From Alphaproteobacteria bacterium (lineage in GTDB: Bacteria > Pseudomonadota > Alphaproteobacteria > UBA8366 > Aestuariispiraceae), in NCBI GenBank assembly GCA_030065235.1, contig JASJDC010000002.1:1-64000 (forward strand): a DNA stretch of 64,000 bases. Reading direction: 5' to 3'. Positions 1 to 9,556 of this stretch are shown here, in pieces. Both the position numbers and the translations under genes were made by a program. Numbering within the stretch: position 1 is the first letter of the stretch; every line of letters begins with the position of its first letter. The notes beneath the pieces are model-generated. The model made no database searches. It saw nothing but the letters and a program-made list of their open reading frames with translations, and was not told the DNA's origin.

Positions 1-258
1 GGGCAGGTCGCGGCGGGCCGGCTGTGGCAGCGTTTCCATCTCGCCCTCACCGCTGAAGGTTTGGCCGGACATCCGCAGAACCAGCTGCCGGAACTGGTCG
101 ACAGAGACCGCCAATTAGGGCGCGACAACGGCTGGGCCGTGCGTGTATCGCAGATGTCTCAAGATACCGGCAAGGCGACGTTCGCCTTTCGCTTCGGCGC
201 GCCGACACGCGAGGTCCCGCATTCGGCCCGGAGACCGTTGGACTGGGTGGCGGTTTGA
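1..258 (+). CDS. Nitroreductase-family protein, C-terminal fragment (cut by window start)
   Basis: Frame 1 is open from the first base to a TGA at 256-258, giving 85 residues with no start in view. The tail resembles the C-terminus of flavin-dependent nitroreductase-like (Acg-type) proteins: an early segment with LWQRFHLALTAEGLAGHP (an amphipathic helix plus Q-x-P loop), then RDRQLG, and near the end FAFRFGAPTR followed by PHSARRPLDWV, which matches the usual F-x-R-x-G-x-P-T/x-x-x-P-x-S-x-R-R-P ending of this group. These enzymes bind FMN and reduce nitro or quinone substrates, or are sensors of unknown substrate. The assignment rests on the C-terminal pattern only. The next gene is convergent (ends at 392); no obvious terminator was seen between them. 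Confidence 0.65.
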   Translation, partial: GQVAAGRLWQRFHLALTAEGLAGHPQNQLPELVDRDRQLGRDNGWAVRVSQMSQDTGKATFAFRFGAPTREVPHSARRPLDWVAV

Positions 259-391
259 GGAACTGCAACCCGGTAGGCCAGGCGGGAGGTGAACCGCTCC
301 TCTGAACGCCGTGAGACGGCCGGCTATCCAGGCGCACGCGGTCGCGCATCGCCGGAAAACCCAGAACAAAGCGTCTTGTCCTAAATCAGGT

Positions 392-1297
392 TCACCGTAC
401 CCGGGCGTTGATCGCCGCAACGCCGATGATACAGGCGAGGACGCCAAGAGCGATGACCGGTGTCAGGGTCTCGCCGAGCGCCAGCACGCCGAGCGCGACT
501 CCAACACCCTGGCGCAGATAGGCTTGGCTGGTGACCGCCAACGATCCTAGCGTCCGCAGCAGTCGGAAATAGATCAGAAAAGCCAAACCGGTTGAAAACA
601 ACGCCAGCATCAGAGCAGCGGACAAGGCGCGCAGAGAGGGCGCCAGGGTCCATGGCCGGTCGATGACGACGCTGACGGGGATCAGGACCGAAGCGGCGCA
701 GATCAGGCACGCGGCGGCGCTGACCGGCGCGGGTAGATGGTTCAGGCGTTTTCCATAGATGGCGGCGCAGGCGTAGAGAAATGCTCCGAATAAGGCCGCC
801 GCCTGACCAGCGACCTGTTGGCCCAGCCCGGCGAGCGCGTCAACGCCGATGATCAACACCACCCCCGCGAGACCGAGAGCCACGCCAAATAATTTTCTCC
901 AACCGACCGGCTCATGTCGGGTGAAGATCAACGTGATGAAGAACACAAAAAGCGGCGAGGTAGAGTTGAGCACGCTGGCCAAAGCGCTGTCGATGAAACG
1001 CGCGCCCCACGCTAGGATTACCCAAGCGAAGACGCTCGTGATCATGCCTTGAAGGAACAAGTCGCGCCAAGTCTTAGCATCCGTCGGGAAACGCATCCGA
1101 CGCCAGGCGACGATACCGAGCAAGAAGAGAGCGGCGATGGCGACCCGGCCCGCAATCAGTGTGGTCGGCGGGATCTCGGAGACCGCGATTTTCAGAAGAG
1201 GGTAGGAGCCGCCCCAGAGCAGCGCGAGGCAGCCGAGAAGCGCGTATTCCTTAAGAAGACTGGTGTCACCTTGTTGAACTGGTTTCCGTGACGCCAT
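392..1297 (-). CDS. EamA-family (DMT superfamily) transporter
   Basis: 301 residues, the usual length for a ten-helix drug/metabolite transporter with two EamA repeats (about residues 15-145 and 160-298). The protein is almost entirely hydrophobic helices. The first repeat contains LLWGGSYPLLKIA, the typical W-G-x-x-(F/Y/P) opening of EamA domains, and GVALGLAGVVLII, a characteristic mid-domain helix; the second repeat ends in a GETLTPVIALG segment, another family hallmark (L-G-E-x-L/P). Such proteins sit in the inner membrane and usually export amino acids or other small metabolites; the substrate cannot be read from sequence. It stands alone on the minus strand, downstream of the thiE gene (gap 89 bases). 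Confidence 0.85.
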   Translation of the reverse strand: MASRKPVQQGDTSLLKEYALLGCLALLWGGSYPLLKIAVSEIPPTTLIAGRVAIAALFLLGIVAWRRMRFPTDAKTWRDLFLQGMITSVFAWVILAWGARFIDSALASVLNSTSPLFVFFITLIFTRHEPVGWRKLFGVALGLAGVVLIIGVDALAGLGQQVAGQAAALFGAFLYACAAIYGKRLNHLPAPVSAAACLICAASVLIPVSVVIDRPWTLAPSLRALSAALMLALFSTGLAFLIYFRLLRTLGSLAVTSQAYLRQGVGVALGVLALGETLTPVIALGVLACIIGVAAINARVR

Positions 1298-1386
1298 AGC
1301 AGCGGGCTCTCTCTTTGGAAGACGATCTCCTCTGCCAGAACCACAGGGAACAATGCTTCGAGAAAGAACGAACTGTGTCGGTCTTT

Positions 1387-2022
1387 TTAGAATGCGTCTC
1401 TGATCGCCTCATTCATCGCTTTCACCCCCGCCGCCGGGCCGTCTTCCGCGTCCCAGACCGCCGAAACCACGGCGAGAAAGTCGGCGCCGGCTTGGACGAG
1501 CGGGGCGCAGTTGGCGGGGGTGATTCCGCCGATGGCGACGCAGGGGACTTCGACCGACTCGGCCCAGGCTTCCAGGGTTTCGATTTCCGCCTTGTGTTGG
1601 GCGTCTTTGGTGCCGGTCGGGAAAAAGGCGCCAAAGGCGACATAGTCGGCGCCCGTCTCCGCGTCACTCATCGCCAGATGCAGCGAGTTGTGGCAGGTGA
1701 CGCCGACAATCTGATCGGCGCCGACCATGGCGCGCGCGGATCTGTAGTCGCCATCCTCGCGGCCGATATGCACGCCGTCGCAGTCCATCTCGGCGGCCAG
1801 ATCTGGCCGGTCGTTCAGGATGAAGGCGACCTCGCGGGCATGGGCCAGCGGCATCAGCGCCTCGACCGCCTGGCGGATCGCATCATCCTCGACGCCTTTC
1901 AGCCGCAACTGAAAGCAGCCGACATCGCCACCGTCGAGCGCCTCTGACATCAGAGGCGAAAACGCCGCCGGGTCGAGCCGCGGCGGCGTGATCAGATAGA
2001 GGCGACAGCCCGGATTGAGCAT
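1387..2022 (-). CDS. thiE: Thiamine-phosphate synthase
   Basis: 211 residues, typical for ThiE, which joins HMP-PP and thiazole phosphate to give thiamine phosphate in the cytoplasm. Visible family features of the TIM barrel: LYLITPP near residue 8, [10 protein letters not shown] at 67-76 followed by DGVHIG at 82-87 (phosphate/substrate loop), GVTCHN at 107-112, [17 protein letters not shown] at 124-140 and VAIGGIT at 162-168. The gene starts 15 bases after the stop of the aldolase gene on the same strand, so the two are probably co-transcribed (fba-thiE is a recurring alphaproteobacterial pair). The usual Q-L-R-x-K segment reads QLRLKG here, a mild divergence. Confidence 0.88.
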   Translation of the reverse strand: MLNPGCRLYLITPPRLDPAAFSPLMSEALDGGDVGCFQLRLKGVEDDAIRQAVEALMPLAHAREVAFILNDRPDLAAEMDCDGVHIGREDGDYRSARAMVGADQIVGVTCHNSLHLAMSDAETGADYVAFGAFFPTGTKDAQHKAEIETLEAWAESVEVPCVAIGGITPANCAPLVQAGADFLAVVSAVWDAEDGPAAGVKAMNEAIRDAF

Positions 2023-2037
2023 CGCGCCGGCGCCGGA

Positions 2038-2958
2038 TCAGGCCTTGCCCTGATAGATCTTGATGGTCGTATCCAGTAGCGCCAGCGCTTCCTCGCGCGG
2101 GCGTTGGAAGGCGTTCCGGCCCATGATCGAGCCGTTGGCCCCGCCGTCGCGCAGGCCCCGGACATCCTCATAGACCGACTCGAGGTCTTTCGAGGCGCCG
2201 CCGCTGAACACCACGATGCGGCGACCGGCGAAGCAGGACTGCATGACATGCGCGACCCGTTTGGCCAGGGTCGACACGTCGATATTCTGTTCCTTGAAGA
2301 CCTTCTGCGCTTCCTTCTGTTCGATATGGGCGGTCGGCGGTTTGACCTTGATGATATGCGCGCCCAGCTGCGCCGCCATATGGGCGGAATAGGCGCAGAC
2401 ATCGATCGCGGTCTCGCCGGCGCTGGTCAGGTCGCCGCCGCGCGGATAGGACCAGATCACGGTCGCGATCCCAACGGTTTTGGCTTCCTCCGACATTTCT
2501 CGGACTTCTTCGATGAGATCCAGGGACGCGTCCGAACCAGGATAGATCGTGAAGCCGATCGCCGCGCAACCCAGCCGCAGCGCGTCGCCGACAGAACCGG
2601 TGATCGCCTGATCCTTGGTCGTCGCCCAGGAGTTCGAGCTGTTGACCTTCAAGATCGTCGGGATCGCGCCGGCGAATGTGTCGGCCCCGGCCTCTAACTG
2701 GCCAAGCGGCGCGGCGTAGGCGTTCAGCCCGGCGTCGATGGCCAGCTGATAATGGTAATGCGGGTCATAACCGGCGGGATTCGCCGCGAAGCTGCGCGCC
2801 GGGCCATGCTCCCAGCCCTGATCGACCGGCAGGATCACCATCTTGCCGGTGCCGGCCAACCGGCCCTGCATCAGAATACTGGCCAGGTTGCGCTTCACCC
2901 CGGGCGAATCGCTTTCGTAGTTGGCGAGTATGCGTTTGACCTTCTGGGTGATCTTCAT
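2038..2958 (-). CDS. fbaB: Class I fructose-bisphosphate aldolase (DhnA/FbaB type)
   Basis: 306 residues starting MKITQKVKR; this start is preceded by GAGGA at a proper distance, and an upstream in-frame extension to 3036 is not supported. The enzyme cleaves fructose 1,6-bisphosphate to two triose phosphates by a Schiff-base mechanism without metal. It belongs to the archaeal/DhnA-like class I family, seen from MVILPVDQGWEHGP (about residues 40-53), the Schiff-base strand HIIKVKPPTA (201-210; Lys204 or Lys206), and the phosphate loop region VVFSGGASKD followed by GSIMGRNAFQR near the C-terminus. It is the first gene of the pair with thiE. Together with tkt and gap about 4 kb away it forms a broken-up Calvin/glycolysis cluster. 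Confidence 0.9.
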   Translation of the reverse strand: MKITQKVKRILANYESDSPGVKRNLASILMQGRLAGTGKMVILPVDQGWEHGPARSFAANPAGYDPHYHYQLAIDAGLNAYAAPLGQLEAGADTFAGAIPTILKVNSSNSWATTKDQAITGSVGDALRLGCAAIGFTIYPGSDASLDLIEEVREMSEEAKTVGIATVIWSYPRGGDLTSAGETAIDVCAYSAHMAAQLGAHIIKVKPPTAHIEQKEAQKVFKEQNIDVSTLAKRVAHVMQSCFAGRRIVVFSGGASKDLESVYEDVRGLRDGGANGSIMGRNAFQRPREEALALLDTTIKIYQGKA

Positions 2959-3174
2959 GGCGTGTCCTCTGGCGTCCGTAATCAGGCTCTTGGTAGGCGG
3001 CGGTCGGTCCTGGGGTAGGGTGGATGGGCGGCCCACGCATCGGCGCAGGTCTAACGCCGCAGGCCCAAGAATTCAACGGTTCCCCGCCAAAGCAGGCCGG
3101 GCGTTCGCACGGTGGCGGGCCCGCGCGCATTTCGCCGCTTGACCAGAGCGGGGCGTCGCCGCTTTATCCCGCGC

Positions 3175-3501
3175 ATGACCGATGAACCGCTGACCCAGGC
3201 GCCGCGCAAAACCTATCGCGGCTGGCACATTCTGCTCACCGCGATCTATGGCGTGGTGTTGGTGTTCAGCCTGCCTTTGGCCTTCCGGTCCTTGACGCTC
3301 GGGCCGGCGGAAGGCGTCTCGGAAACGGCCTTCCTGTTCTTCAATCTCAGCATCGCCGCCGTGCCCTTCACCATCGCGATCTCGCTGGCGGCGGCTTGGA
3401 TCTACCATCGGGGCGGCGCCGGCGCGGCCTACGCTTTCGCGCCCTATGTCATCCCGCTGATCAACGCCGCGGTCATCGCCATCCTGAGGACCGGCCTTTG
3501 A
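3175..3501 (+). CDS. Small membrane protein, three predicted helices
   Basis: 108 residues beginning MTDEPLTQAPRKTYRGWH. The frame is open further upstream (to 3112) but that extension is Arg-rich and the ATG at 3175 gives a sensible short cytoplasmic N-terminus. Three hydrophobic segments can be seen: about residues 20-38 (HILLTAIYGVVLVFSLPLAF region), 54-75, and 86-105. No family was recognised. Its TGA overlaps the TTG start of the O-GlcNAc transferase-like gene (TTGA arrangement), so the two are translationally coupled and the membrane protein may act with that glycosyltransferase; this is inference from coupling only. Confidence 0.6.
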   Translation: MTDEPLTQAPRKTYRGWHILLTAIYGVVLVFSLPLAFRSLTLGPAEGVSETAFLFFNLSIAAVPFTIAISLAAAWIYHRGGAGAAYAFAPYVIPLINAAVIAILRTGL

Positions 3502-5651
3502 ACCCATTGGCGGAAGCGGCCGCCGCGCACAAAGCGGGGAAGCTCAAGAAGGCCATTAAACTGTATCGCCAGGTCCTCAAGAGGTCGCCGAACGCCGTCC
3601 AGATATGGTGCTACAAAGCCGCCGCCCACCAGCAGGCGGGCGATGCGCCGGGCGCCGTCCAGTGCTTCCAGAAAGCGCTCCAGATCGATCCGAAGCTTCC
3701 TGATGCGCTGATGGGGCTGTCGGCTCTACTGCTGCAGCAGGAGCGGCATGACGACGCCATTACGCTTATCAGCCGCCTCTTGTCGGTGCGTCCCGGCGAT
3801 TTGGGGGCGGCGACGAATCTAGCCTACTTGCTCAATAAAAAGGGCGACTACGACCGTACTTTGGAGACGCTCGCGCCCTTCATGGCGTCAGCGCGGAAGG
3901 CCGCCGCGCCGCCCTCCTATTGGTTCAACCTCGCGGTCGCGCAACATGCCAGCCGACGGTTCGAAGACGCCTTGGCGTCGCTGGACGCGATCGATGACGC
4001 GGCGAAACCGGACCGCGCAATCCGCGAACTGAAGGCGGACACGCTTCTGGAACTCAGGCGTCACGATGACGCGATCGCGGCCTTGTCGCCGTTTTTGACG
4101 CAGGAGGCGCCCTCGTCCCTTCGCCTCGCGGTCAAAGTGTCGTGTTCGCGCCGGGATGACGCGCAGGCCCTGGCCTATGCAGAGGGATCGGTCGCCGCAT
4201 CCGGCGAGGATTGGCGCGCGGCGGCCGTCAAGGCGGTAGATTTATTTCTCCACTATCGAGTGCTGGAGACGGCGCGGCGATTGGCGCGCCTTTGTCTCGA
4301 GCGCGACCCGGAATCGCCTGACCTGAATAATTGCATGGCCGCTGTTCTTTCAGCGTCCGGTTGGTCGGAGAAGGCGGCGCCGTATTTCGAGAAGGCTTGC
4401 GCGGCGGCGTCGCCGGAACCCGACTGGGTCGTCAGTCGCCTTATCAGCTCGCAATATCAACCGGATATCTCGGCGGCGACCCTGTTCCAGGAGCATAAGG
4501 CTGTCGGCGCATTGTTCAAACAGAAGCCTGGGGGCAAATCGCCGAAAAAGTCCCGGCGGCCGGCCCCGGCGCGCATACTCCGGCTAGGGTTTATCTCACC
4601 CGATTTCCGGGAACACCCGGTCGCGCAACTGGTGACGCCCGTGCTTGAAGCCCTGTCGCAACGTGCTGATGTCGAGAGTTGCTGCTACTATACCCAGCGT
4701 TCCATCGATGCGATGACGCAGCGGGTGCAAAACGCGGCGGCGGAATGGCGGCAGGTTGATACGATGTCGCCCGAGCGGGTCATTGAGGTCATTCGCAACG
4801 CCGATCTCGATGTGCTGGTCGACTTGGCCGGCCACACAAGCGGTTCTTTCGTTGAGTATTTCCCGGACCGTATGGCGCCGATTCAGGCGACCTGGGCCGG
4901 TTATGTCGGCACGACCGGCGTCCCGAATGTCGATATGCTCATCTCCGACCGCCACCATACGCCCGAGGGAGAGGACGCGTATTACAGCGAGACGATCCTC
5001 CGTATGCCGCACGGCTATTGCTGTTTCGACATTCCGCCTGACGCGCCCTCGATCGCGCTGCCGGAAGGATCCGGCGGAAGCGGCGTGACCTTCGGCGTTC
5101 TCAACAAGCCGCGAAAGATCAACAGGGTCATGCTGGCGGCTTGGTTCGACATTCTCCGGCAAACGCCGGAGTCTCGCCTGTTGCTGCGATATGGCGATAT
5201 GGACGACCCGGAACGGGCGGCCGAGTTCCGGCGATCGGCCGAGGCCGCCGGCGTTGATCCCGACCGTTTGAGCTTCGAGGGCTATGCGACGCGCCTCGAT
5301 TTTCTCGAAACCTACAATCGCGTCGATATCGCCTTGGACACATGGCCCTATTCGGGCGGCGTCACCACGCTCGAAGCTCTTCTGATGGCGACGCCGACGA
5401 TCACCCGCACCGGCGCCAGCTTTGCGGGGCGCCATGCGACAAGCCATCTCTGCAACGCAGGCTTTCCTGAACTCGTGGCGCAAAACCTCCCCGACTATAT
5501 CGCGCTGGCTGTGGGATTGGCCGCCGACCCGGAACGGCTTGCGGACTATCGGACCGCCATGCGAGACGCGCTGATCGCCTCACCCCTCTGCGACCCGGAC
5601 CAATATGCTGAAGACCTGTTGACCAGGCTGCGCGCCGTTTTGTCGGGTTAG
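3498..5651 (+). CDS. TPR-containing O-GlcNAc transferase-like protein (SPINDLY type, GT41)
   Basis: 717 residues from a TTG start that overlaps the preceding stop; an upstream reading from 3396 lies inside the membrane protein gene. Residues 1 to about 340 are tetratricopeptide-like helices (for example KAIKLYRQVLKRSPNAVQIW, then AVQCFQKALQIDPKLPDAL). The catalytic GT41 region follows: RILRLGFISPDFREHPV (about 358), DVLVDLAGHTSGSF, APIQATWAGYVGTTGVPNVD, FGVLNKPRKINRVMLAAW, RLSFEGY and LDTWPYSGGVTTLEALLMATP. These match the two Rossmann lobes of SPINDLY/OGT proteins, which transfer GlcNAc or fucose from nucleotide sugars to Ser/Thr of proteins. The bacterial target is unknown; flagellin or adhesin glycosylation is typical of the family. 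The stop overlaps the convergent VOC gene by four bases. Confidence 0.88.
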   Translation: MNPLAEAAAAHKAGKLKKAIKLYRQVLKRSPNAVQIWCYKAAAHQQAGDAPGAVQCFQKALQIDPKLPDALMGLSALLLQQERHDDAITLISRLLSVRPGDLGAATNLAYLLNKKGDYDRTLETLAPFMASARKAAAPPSYWFNLAVAQHASRRFEDALASLDAIDDAAKPDRAIRELKADTLLELRRHDDAIAALSPFLTQEAPSSLRLAVKVSCSRRDDAQALAYAEGSVAASGEDWRAAAVKAVDLFLHYRVLETARRLARLCLERDPESPDLNNCMAAVLSASGWSEKAAPYFEKACAAASPEPDWVVSRLISSQYQPDISAATLFQEHKAVGALFKQKPGGKSPKKSRRPAPARILRLGFISPDFREHPVAQLVTPVLEALSQRADVESCCYYTQRSIDAMTQRVQNAAAEWRQVDTMSPERVIEVIRNADLDVLVDLAGHTSGSFVEYFPDRMAPIQATWAGYVGTTGVPNVDMLISDRHHTPEGEDAYYSETILRMPHGYCCFDIPPDAPSIALPEGSGGSGVTFGVLNKPRKINRVMLAAWFDILRQTPESRLLLRYGDMDDPERAAEFRRSAEAAGVDPDRLSFEGYATRLDFLETYNRVDIALDTWPYSGGVTTLEALLMATPTITRTGASFAGRHATSHLCNAGFPELVAQNLPDYIALAVGLAADPERLADYRTAMRDALIASPLCDPDQYAEDLLTRLRAVLSG

Positions 5652-6052
5652 GGTCCTGCCGCTGCTATTGAGAAATCGACATGCAGGTGGTTGCCGTCGG
5701 GATCGCATAGGTTGACTTGGGTGATCCCGAAGTCCGGGACCTGGGCCAGCTCATAGGGCAGGCCGCGGTCGTCCAGCATCTTGCTGAAAGCGTCCAGCCC
5801 AGCCGCCTCGCCAGAAGCCGAGAAGGCGAAATGCTCCAGCGTCAGGCTTTCCGGCGACCGTGGCGCAGGCGGCTGGCTCGCGACCTCGATCAGATGCACG
5901 ACGGCCCGGTCGCCGGCATAGAGCCAAGCGCCGGGGAAGTTGAAACCCGGTCGCGGGCCGATCCGCAGACCCAGGACGGTCTCGTAGAACGCGACCATGC
6001 GCTTCAGGTTCGCGGTGCGGATATTCACATGATCCAGCGTCTCGATTGTCAT
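5648..6052 (-). CDS. VOC (glyoxalase/bleomycin-resistance) family protein
   Basis: 134 residues with two beta-alpha-beta-beta-beta units: the first begins IETLDHVNIRTANLKRMVAFYETVLGLR (family-typical D-H-x-x-I/L ... F-Y-x-x-x-L-G-L), the second has LEHFAFSA near residue 75 and ends ITQVNLCDPDGNHLHVDF, the classic D-P-x-G-x-x-(I/L)-E/H segment. The His and acidic positions fit a metal site, as in glyoxalase I, dioxygenases and isomerases of the superfamily. The substrate is unknown. It lies downstream of the gap terminator region on the same strand and converges on the glycosyltransferase gene with a four-base overlap of stop regions. Confidence 0.85.
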   Translation of the reverse strand: MTIETLDHVNIRTANLKRMVAFYETVLGLRIGPRPGFNFPGAWLYAGDRAVVHLIEVASQPPAPRSPESLTLEHFAFSASGEAAGLDAFSKMLDDRGLPYELAQVPDFGITQVNLCDPDGNHLHVDFSIAAAGP

Positions 6053-6093
6053 GGCGTTCTCACCCTCCGCTAGAAGCCAGCTCTATGCGCGGC

Positions 6094-6130
6094 AAAAAAA
6101 GGCCGCCCGGATCGCGCCGGACGGCCTTTT
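6094..6130 (-). terminator. Rho-independent terminator downstream of gap
   Basis: Perfect-looking hairpin: AAAAGGCCG followed by CCCGG, a short AT/GC loop, then CCGG and CGGCCTTTT. Read on the minus strand, the stem is followed by seven T residues, ideal for ending the tkt-gap transcript. It lies 28 bases after the gap stop. The flanking A and T runs make it potentially bidirectional, but there is no plus-strand gene ending just before it. Confidence 0.85.
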
Positions 6131-6158
6131 ATAGAGCAGTGTCGCTTGGGCGTCTCGG

Positions 6159-7166
6159 CTACAGCGCGCCCATCGCGACGGCCGTGTCGGACATCCGGTT
6201 CGAGAAGCCCCATTCATTGTCGTACCAGGTCAGGATGCGGACGAACCGCCCGTCGATCACCTGGGTCTGGGTCGCGTCGAAGGTGCTGCTGGCTTGATTA
6301 TGGTTGAAGTCGGTCGAGACCAGCGGCGCCTTGTTCACTTCCAAGACGCCTTTCAGAGCGTTGGATTCCGACGCCTCTTCGATCAGGCTGTTCACCTCGT
6401 CGACCGAGGTGTCTTTCTTGGCGTCGAACGTGAGGTCGACCAGCGACACGTTCGGCGTCGGCACCCGGATCGCGGTGCCGTCCAGCCGGCCCTTCAGCTC
6501 CGGCAGGACCAGACCGACGGCGCGGGCGGCCCCGGTCGAAGTCGGGATCATCGAGAGCGCGGCGGCGCGGGCCCGGCGCGGATCCTTGTGCAGCGTATCC
6601 ACCGTACGCTGGTCGCCGGTATAGGCGTGAATGGTCGTCATAAACCCGCGCTCAATCCCGATCGAGTTGTTCAGGACATAGGCGACAGGCGCCAGGCAGT
6701 TGGTGGTGCAGGAGGCGTTCGAGACGACCGTATGCTCCGCCGCCAATTGGTCGTTATTGACGCCGTAAACCACCGTCATGTCAGCGCCGGTGCAGGGCGC
6801 CGAGACTAGAACGCGCTTGGCGCCGGCCTCGATATGTTTGGAGGCGGTCTCCTTAGAATTGAAGATGCCGGTGCATTCCATGGCGATATCGATATCTAAC
6901 TCGCCCCAAGGCAGTTTCGCCGGGTCGCGTTCGGAATAGACCTTGACCTTGCCTTTGCCGGCGTCGATCCAGTCCTCGCCGGTCGTCACCGGGTTCGGGA
7001 AACGGCCATGCACCGAGTCGAACTCCAAGAGATGCGCATTGTCGGCGGCACTGCCCAGATCGTTGATCGCCACGAATTCGATATCGTCCCGTCCGGACTC
7101 CATTGCGGCGCGGAACACCAAACGGCCGATCCGGCCGAACCCATTGATCGCTACACGTACAGCCAT
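6159..7166 (-). CDS. gap: Type I glyceraldehyde-3-phosphate dehydrogenase
   Basis: 335 residues, normal length. NAD(P)-binding Rossmann opening [11 protein letters not shown] at residues 5-15, catalytic [12 protein letters not shown] with nucleophile Cys153, and the C-terminal [11 protein letters not shown] signature. It interconverts glyceraldehyde 3-phosphate and 1,3-bisphosphoglycerate in glycolysis, gluconeogenesis or the Calvin cycle. Asp37 in AINDLG after the second beta strand suggests NAD preference, though this is only an indication. An upstream GGAGAG serves as the ribosome binding site. It is transcribed with transketolase (22-base gap) and is followed by a strong terminator. Confidence 0.96.
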   Translation of the reverse strand: MAVRVAINGFGRIGRLVFRAAMESGRDDIEFVAINDLGSAADNAHLLEFDSVHGRFPNPVTTGEDWIDAGKGKVKVYSERDPAKLPWGELDIDIAMECTGIFNSKETASKHIEAGAKRVLVSAPCTGADMTVVYGVNNDQLAAEHTVVSNASCTTNCLAPVAYVLNNSIGIERGFMTTIHAYTGDQRTVDTLHKDPRRARAAALSMIPTSTGAARAVGLVLPELKGRLDGTAIRVPTPNVSLVDLTFDAKKDTSVDEVNSLIEEASESNALKGVLEVNKAPLVSTDFNHNQASSTFDATQTQVIDGRFVRILTWYDNEWGFSNRMSDTAVAMGAL

Positions 7167-7188
7167 GTCTCTCTCTCCATTCCGCGCC

Positions 7189-9210
7189 TTAGCGGCGCGC
7201 TTTCAGTAGGCGTTTCGCCATCGTCACGGCCGCGTCGGCCGTGATCCCAAAATGCGTGAACAGCGCGCTTGCCGGCCCCGACGCGCCGAAACCGTCCATG
7301 CCGATAAAGCCGCCATCCGATCCGATCCACCGGTCCCAGCCCTGCCGGACGCCCGCCTCGATCGCGATGCGCACGGGCGCTGATCCTTTCGCAACGCCTT
7401 TGCCAGGGCCGTTCAGCACCTTAGCCTGATAGGCCGGCGATTGCCGGTCGAAGGCATCCAGAGACGGCGCGGAAACCACGGCCGTCCCGATCCCGGCCTG
7501 TTCCAGAACGACGCGGGCGGCTGCGGCCAGTTCCACCTCCGACCCGCTGGCCAGGAGCGTGACCTGACGCGCTGACGCTTGCGCTTCCTGCAGGATATAG
7601 GCGCCGCGCGCGGACAGGTTCGCTGCGCTGTGTTTCAGCCGTTGCGGCGCCAAGCCCTGGCGCGTCAGCGACAAGACCGTCGGGCCGGACTCATTCTCCA
7701 GCGCCGCCTGCCAGGCTTCCGCCGTCTCGACCAGATCGCAGGGTCGATAGACTGTCATGTTCGGGATCGCGCGCAGGCTGGCCAGATGTTCGACCGGCTG
7801 GTGGGTCGGCCCGTCCTCGCCCAAGCCGATCGAGTCGTGGGTCATGACATAGATGACCCGCAAGCCCATCAACGCGGACAAGCGCATCGACGGCCGGCAA
7901 TAATCGGTAAACACCAAAAACGTGCCGCCAAAGGGAATGAACCCGCCATGTAGGGCGATCCCGTTCATCGCCGCCGCCATGCCATGCTCGCGCACGCCGT
8001 AATGGATATAGCGGCCTGCGAAAGCGCCGGGCCCGACAATGTCCGAGATCCCGGCCTTGGTGTTGTTCGACCCGGTCAGGTCCGCCGACCCGCCCAGCAA
8101 CGCCGGAACCGCGCCGTTAAGAACCTCGATCGTCTTTTGCGAAGCGACTCGTGTCGCGACGGTCGGCGCGTCTTTGGCCGCCTGTTTCTTGAATGCGATC
8201 AGTGCGTCATCCCAACCTTTCGGCAGCGCGCCGGAGATCGCACCCTTGAAGGCCGCGCGGTCGGCGGGCTTCAGCTTCTTCAGCCGTCCGTCCCAGGCTT
8301 TGCGCGCCGTCTCGCCGCGGGCGCCGATCTTCCGCCATGCCGCCAGGATCGGTTTGGGAACTTCGAACGGCTTGTGCGGCCAGTCGAGCGCCGTCCGCGC
8401 CCCGGCGATCTCCTCCGGCCCCAGCGGCGCGCCATGCGACGACGCCTTGCCCGCCTTGGTCGGCGCGCCATAGCCGATCGTGGTGCGGCAAGAGATTAGG
8501 GTCGGCCGATCCGATTTCTTGGCTTCCGTAATGGCTGCGTCGATTGCGTCAGGGTCGTGTCCGTCCACGCTGAACGTCCGCCAGCCGCACGCCTTGAACC
8601 GTGCGGTCTGATCGTCCGACACCGCCAGATCGGTCGGCCCGTCGATCGAGATGCCGTTATCATCGAACAGCACGATCAGTTTGTTCAATTTCAGGTGGCC
8701 GGCCAGTGAAATCGCCTCGTGGCTGACCCCCTCCATCAGACAGCCGTCGCCGGCGATCACATATGTATGATGATCGACCAACCGTTTGCCGTGGCGCTCG
8801 GCTAACATCGCTTCGGCGAGCGCCATGCCGACCGCGTTGGCCAGACCTTGGCCGAGCGGCCCTGTCGTGGTCTCGATCCCGGCGGCGTGACCGTATTCCG
8901 GGTGGCCGGCGGTTTTCGACCCGAGCTGCCGGAAATTCTTGATCTGCGCCAGGCTCATATCCTTATAGCCCGTCAGATAAAGCAGCGCGTAGAGCAGCAT
9001 CGAGCCATGGCCGGCGCTGAGCACGAACCGGTCCCGATCCGGCCAAGTCGGCTGGCTCGGATCGAATTTCAGATGTTTGGAGAACAGCACCGTCGCAACA
9101 TCGGCCATGCCCATCGGCATGCCCGGATGTCCGCTTTTGGCTTTCTGCACGGCGTCCATGGCGAGCGCCCGGATCGCGTTCGCCCGTTCGGCGTGGGAAA
9201 TCTTCATCAT
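7189..9210 (-). CDS. tkt: Transketolase
   Basis: 673 residues from the double Met [20 protein letters not shown]; an in-frame ATG further upstream (9255) would add 15 residues that do not look like the family, and neither start has a clear ribosome binding site. The thiamine diphosphate domain is shown by [23 protein letters not shown] and GDGCLMEG (G-D-G ... metal-binding motif). The pyrimidine-binding domain has [16 protein letters not shown], and [28 protein letters not shown] is the transketolase signature. The enzyme moves two-carbon ketol units in the pentose phosphate and Calvin pathways. First gene of the tkt-gap operon. Confidence 0.96.
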   Translation of the reverse strand: MMKISHAERANAIRALAMDAVQKAKSGHPGMPMGMADVATVLFSKHLKFDPSQPTWPDRDRFVLSAGHGSMLLYALLYLTGYKDMSLAQIKNFRQLGSKTAGHPEYGHAAGIETTTGPLGQGLANAVGMALAEAMLAERHGKRLVDHHTYVIAGDGCLMEGVSHEAISLAGHLKLNKLIVLFDDNGISIDGPTDLAVSDDQTARFKACGWRTFSVDGHDPDAIDAAITEAKKSDRPTLISCRTTIGYGAPTKAGKASSHGAPLGPEEIAGARTALDWPHKPFEVPKPILAAWRKIGARGETARKAWDGRLKKLKPADRAAFKGAISGALPKGWDDALIAFKKQAAKDAPTVATRVASQKTIEVLNGAVPALLGGSADLTGSNNTKAGISDIVGPGAFAGRYIHYGVREHGMAAAMNGIALHGGFIPFGGTFLVFTDYCRPSMRLSALMGLRVIYVMTHDSIGLGEDGPTHQPVEHLASLRAIPNMTVYRPCDLVETAEAWQAALENESGPTVLSLTRQGLAPQRLKHSAANLSARGAYILQEAQASARQVTLLASGSEVELAAAARVVLEQAGIGTAVVSAPSLDAFDRQSPAYQAKVLNGPGKGVAKGSAPVRIAIEAGVRQGWDRWIGSDGGFIGMDGFGASGPASALFTHFGITADAAVTMAKRLLKARR

Positions 9211-9556
9211 CGACTGAATCGCTTTGGGTCGGCTGATACGGATCGGAAACGGCAAGCGCGCGGCCTGTCGCCAGCGGCCGCACCATGCAGGGACGCTCTT
9301 ATTGGGTCAATACGCCATCGCCGTCGCTCTCCGCCTTTTGAGCGAGGTCCGATTGTCCGCGCCGCGCCGCGCGGCGGTGTCGAATTGGCTCGGTCCGGCG
9401 GCGCTGGATGTCGGTTGACGCTGGTTCCCGGCTGTGACTAGGGTTGCCTAATAATCGCTGGCTTTGCTGGGCGTCTCTTCACGCTTCTTGGTATGGACCG
9501 CGGTCCCTTTCTTCTCGCCGGGGCCGTCGGCGGCAGCCGCGTCAAACGAACAGACG
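9211..9556. other. Divergent intergenic region between tkt and the DUF4164/zapA operon
   Basis: 346 bases with no convincing gene. Short open frames in it (for example 9224-9418 on the plus strand) are Arg/Ala-rich and lack a ribosome binding site. It must hold the promoters of both the minus-strand tkt-gap operon and the plus-strand cell-division operon; one plus-strand promoter candidate is listed separately. No operator repeat was recognised. Confidence 0.6.
9415..9443 (+). promoter_or_regulatory. Candidate housekeeping promoter for the DUF4164-zapA operon
   Basis: TTGACG at 9415-9420 followed, after 17 bases, by CTAGGG at 9438-9443. TTGAC-N17-CTA is a common shape for alphaproteobacterial sigma-70 promoters. 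It lies about 115 bases before the chosen ATG of the downstream gene. The -10 is weak, so this is a candidate only. Confidence 0.4.

Noticed and set aside
4596-5483. 295-codon minus-strand frame
   Set aside because: Antisense to the catalytic half of the GT41 gene, Arg-rich, without family resemblance.
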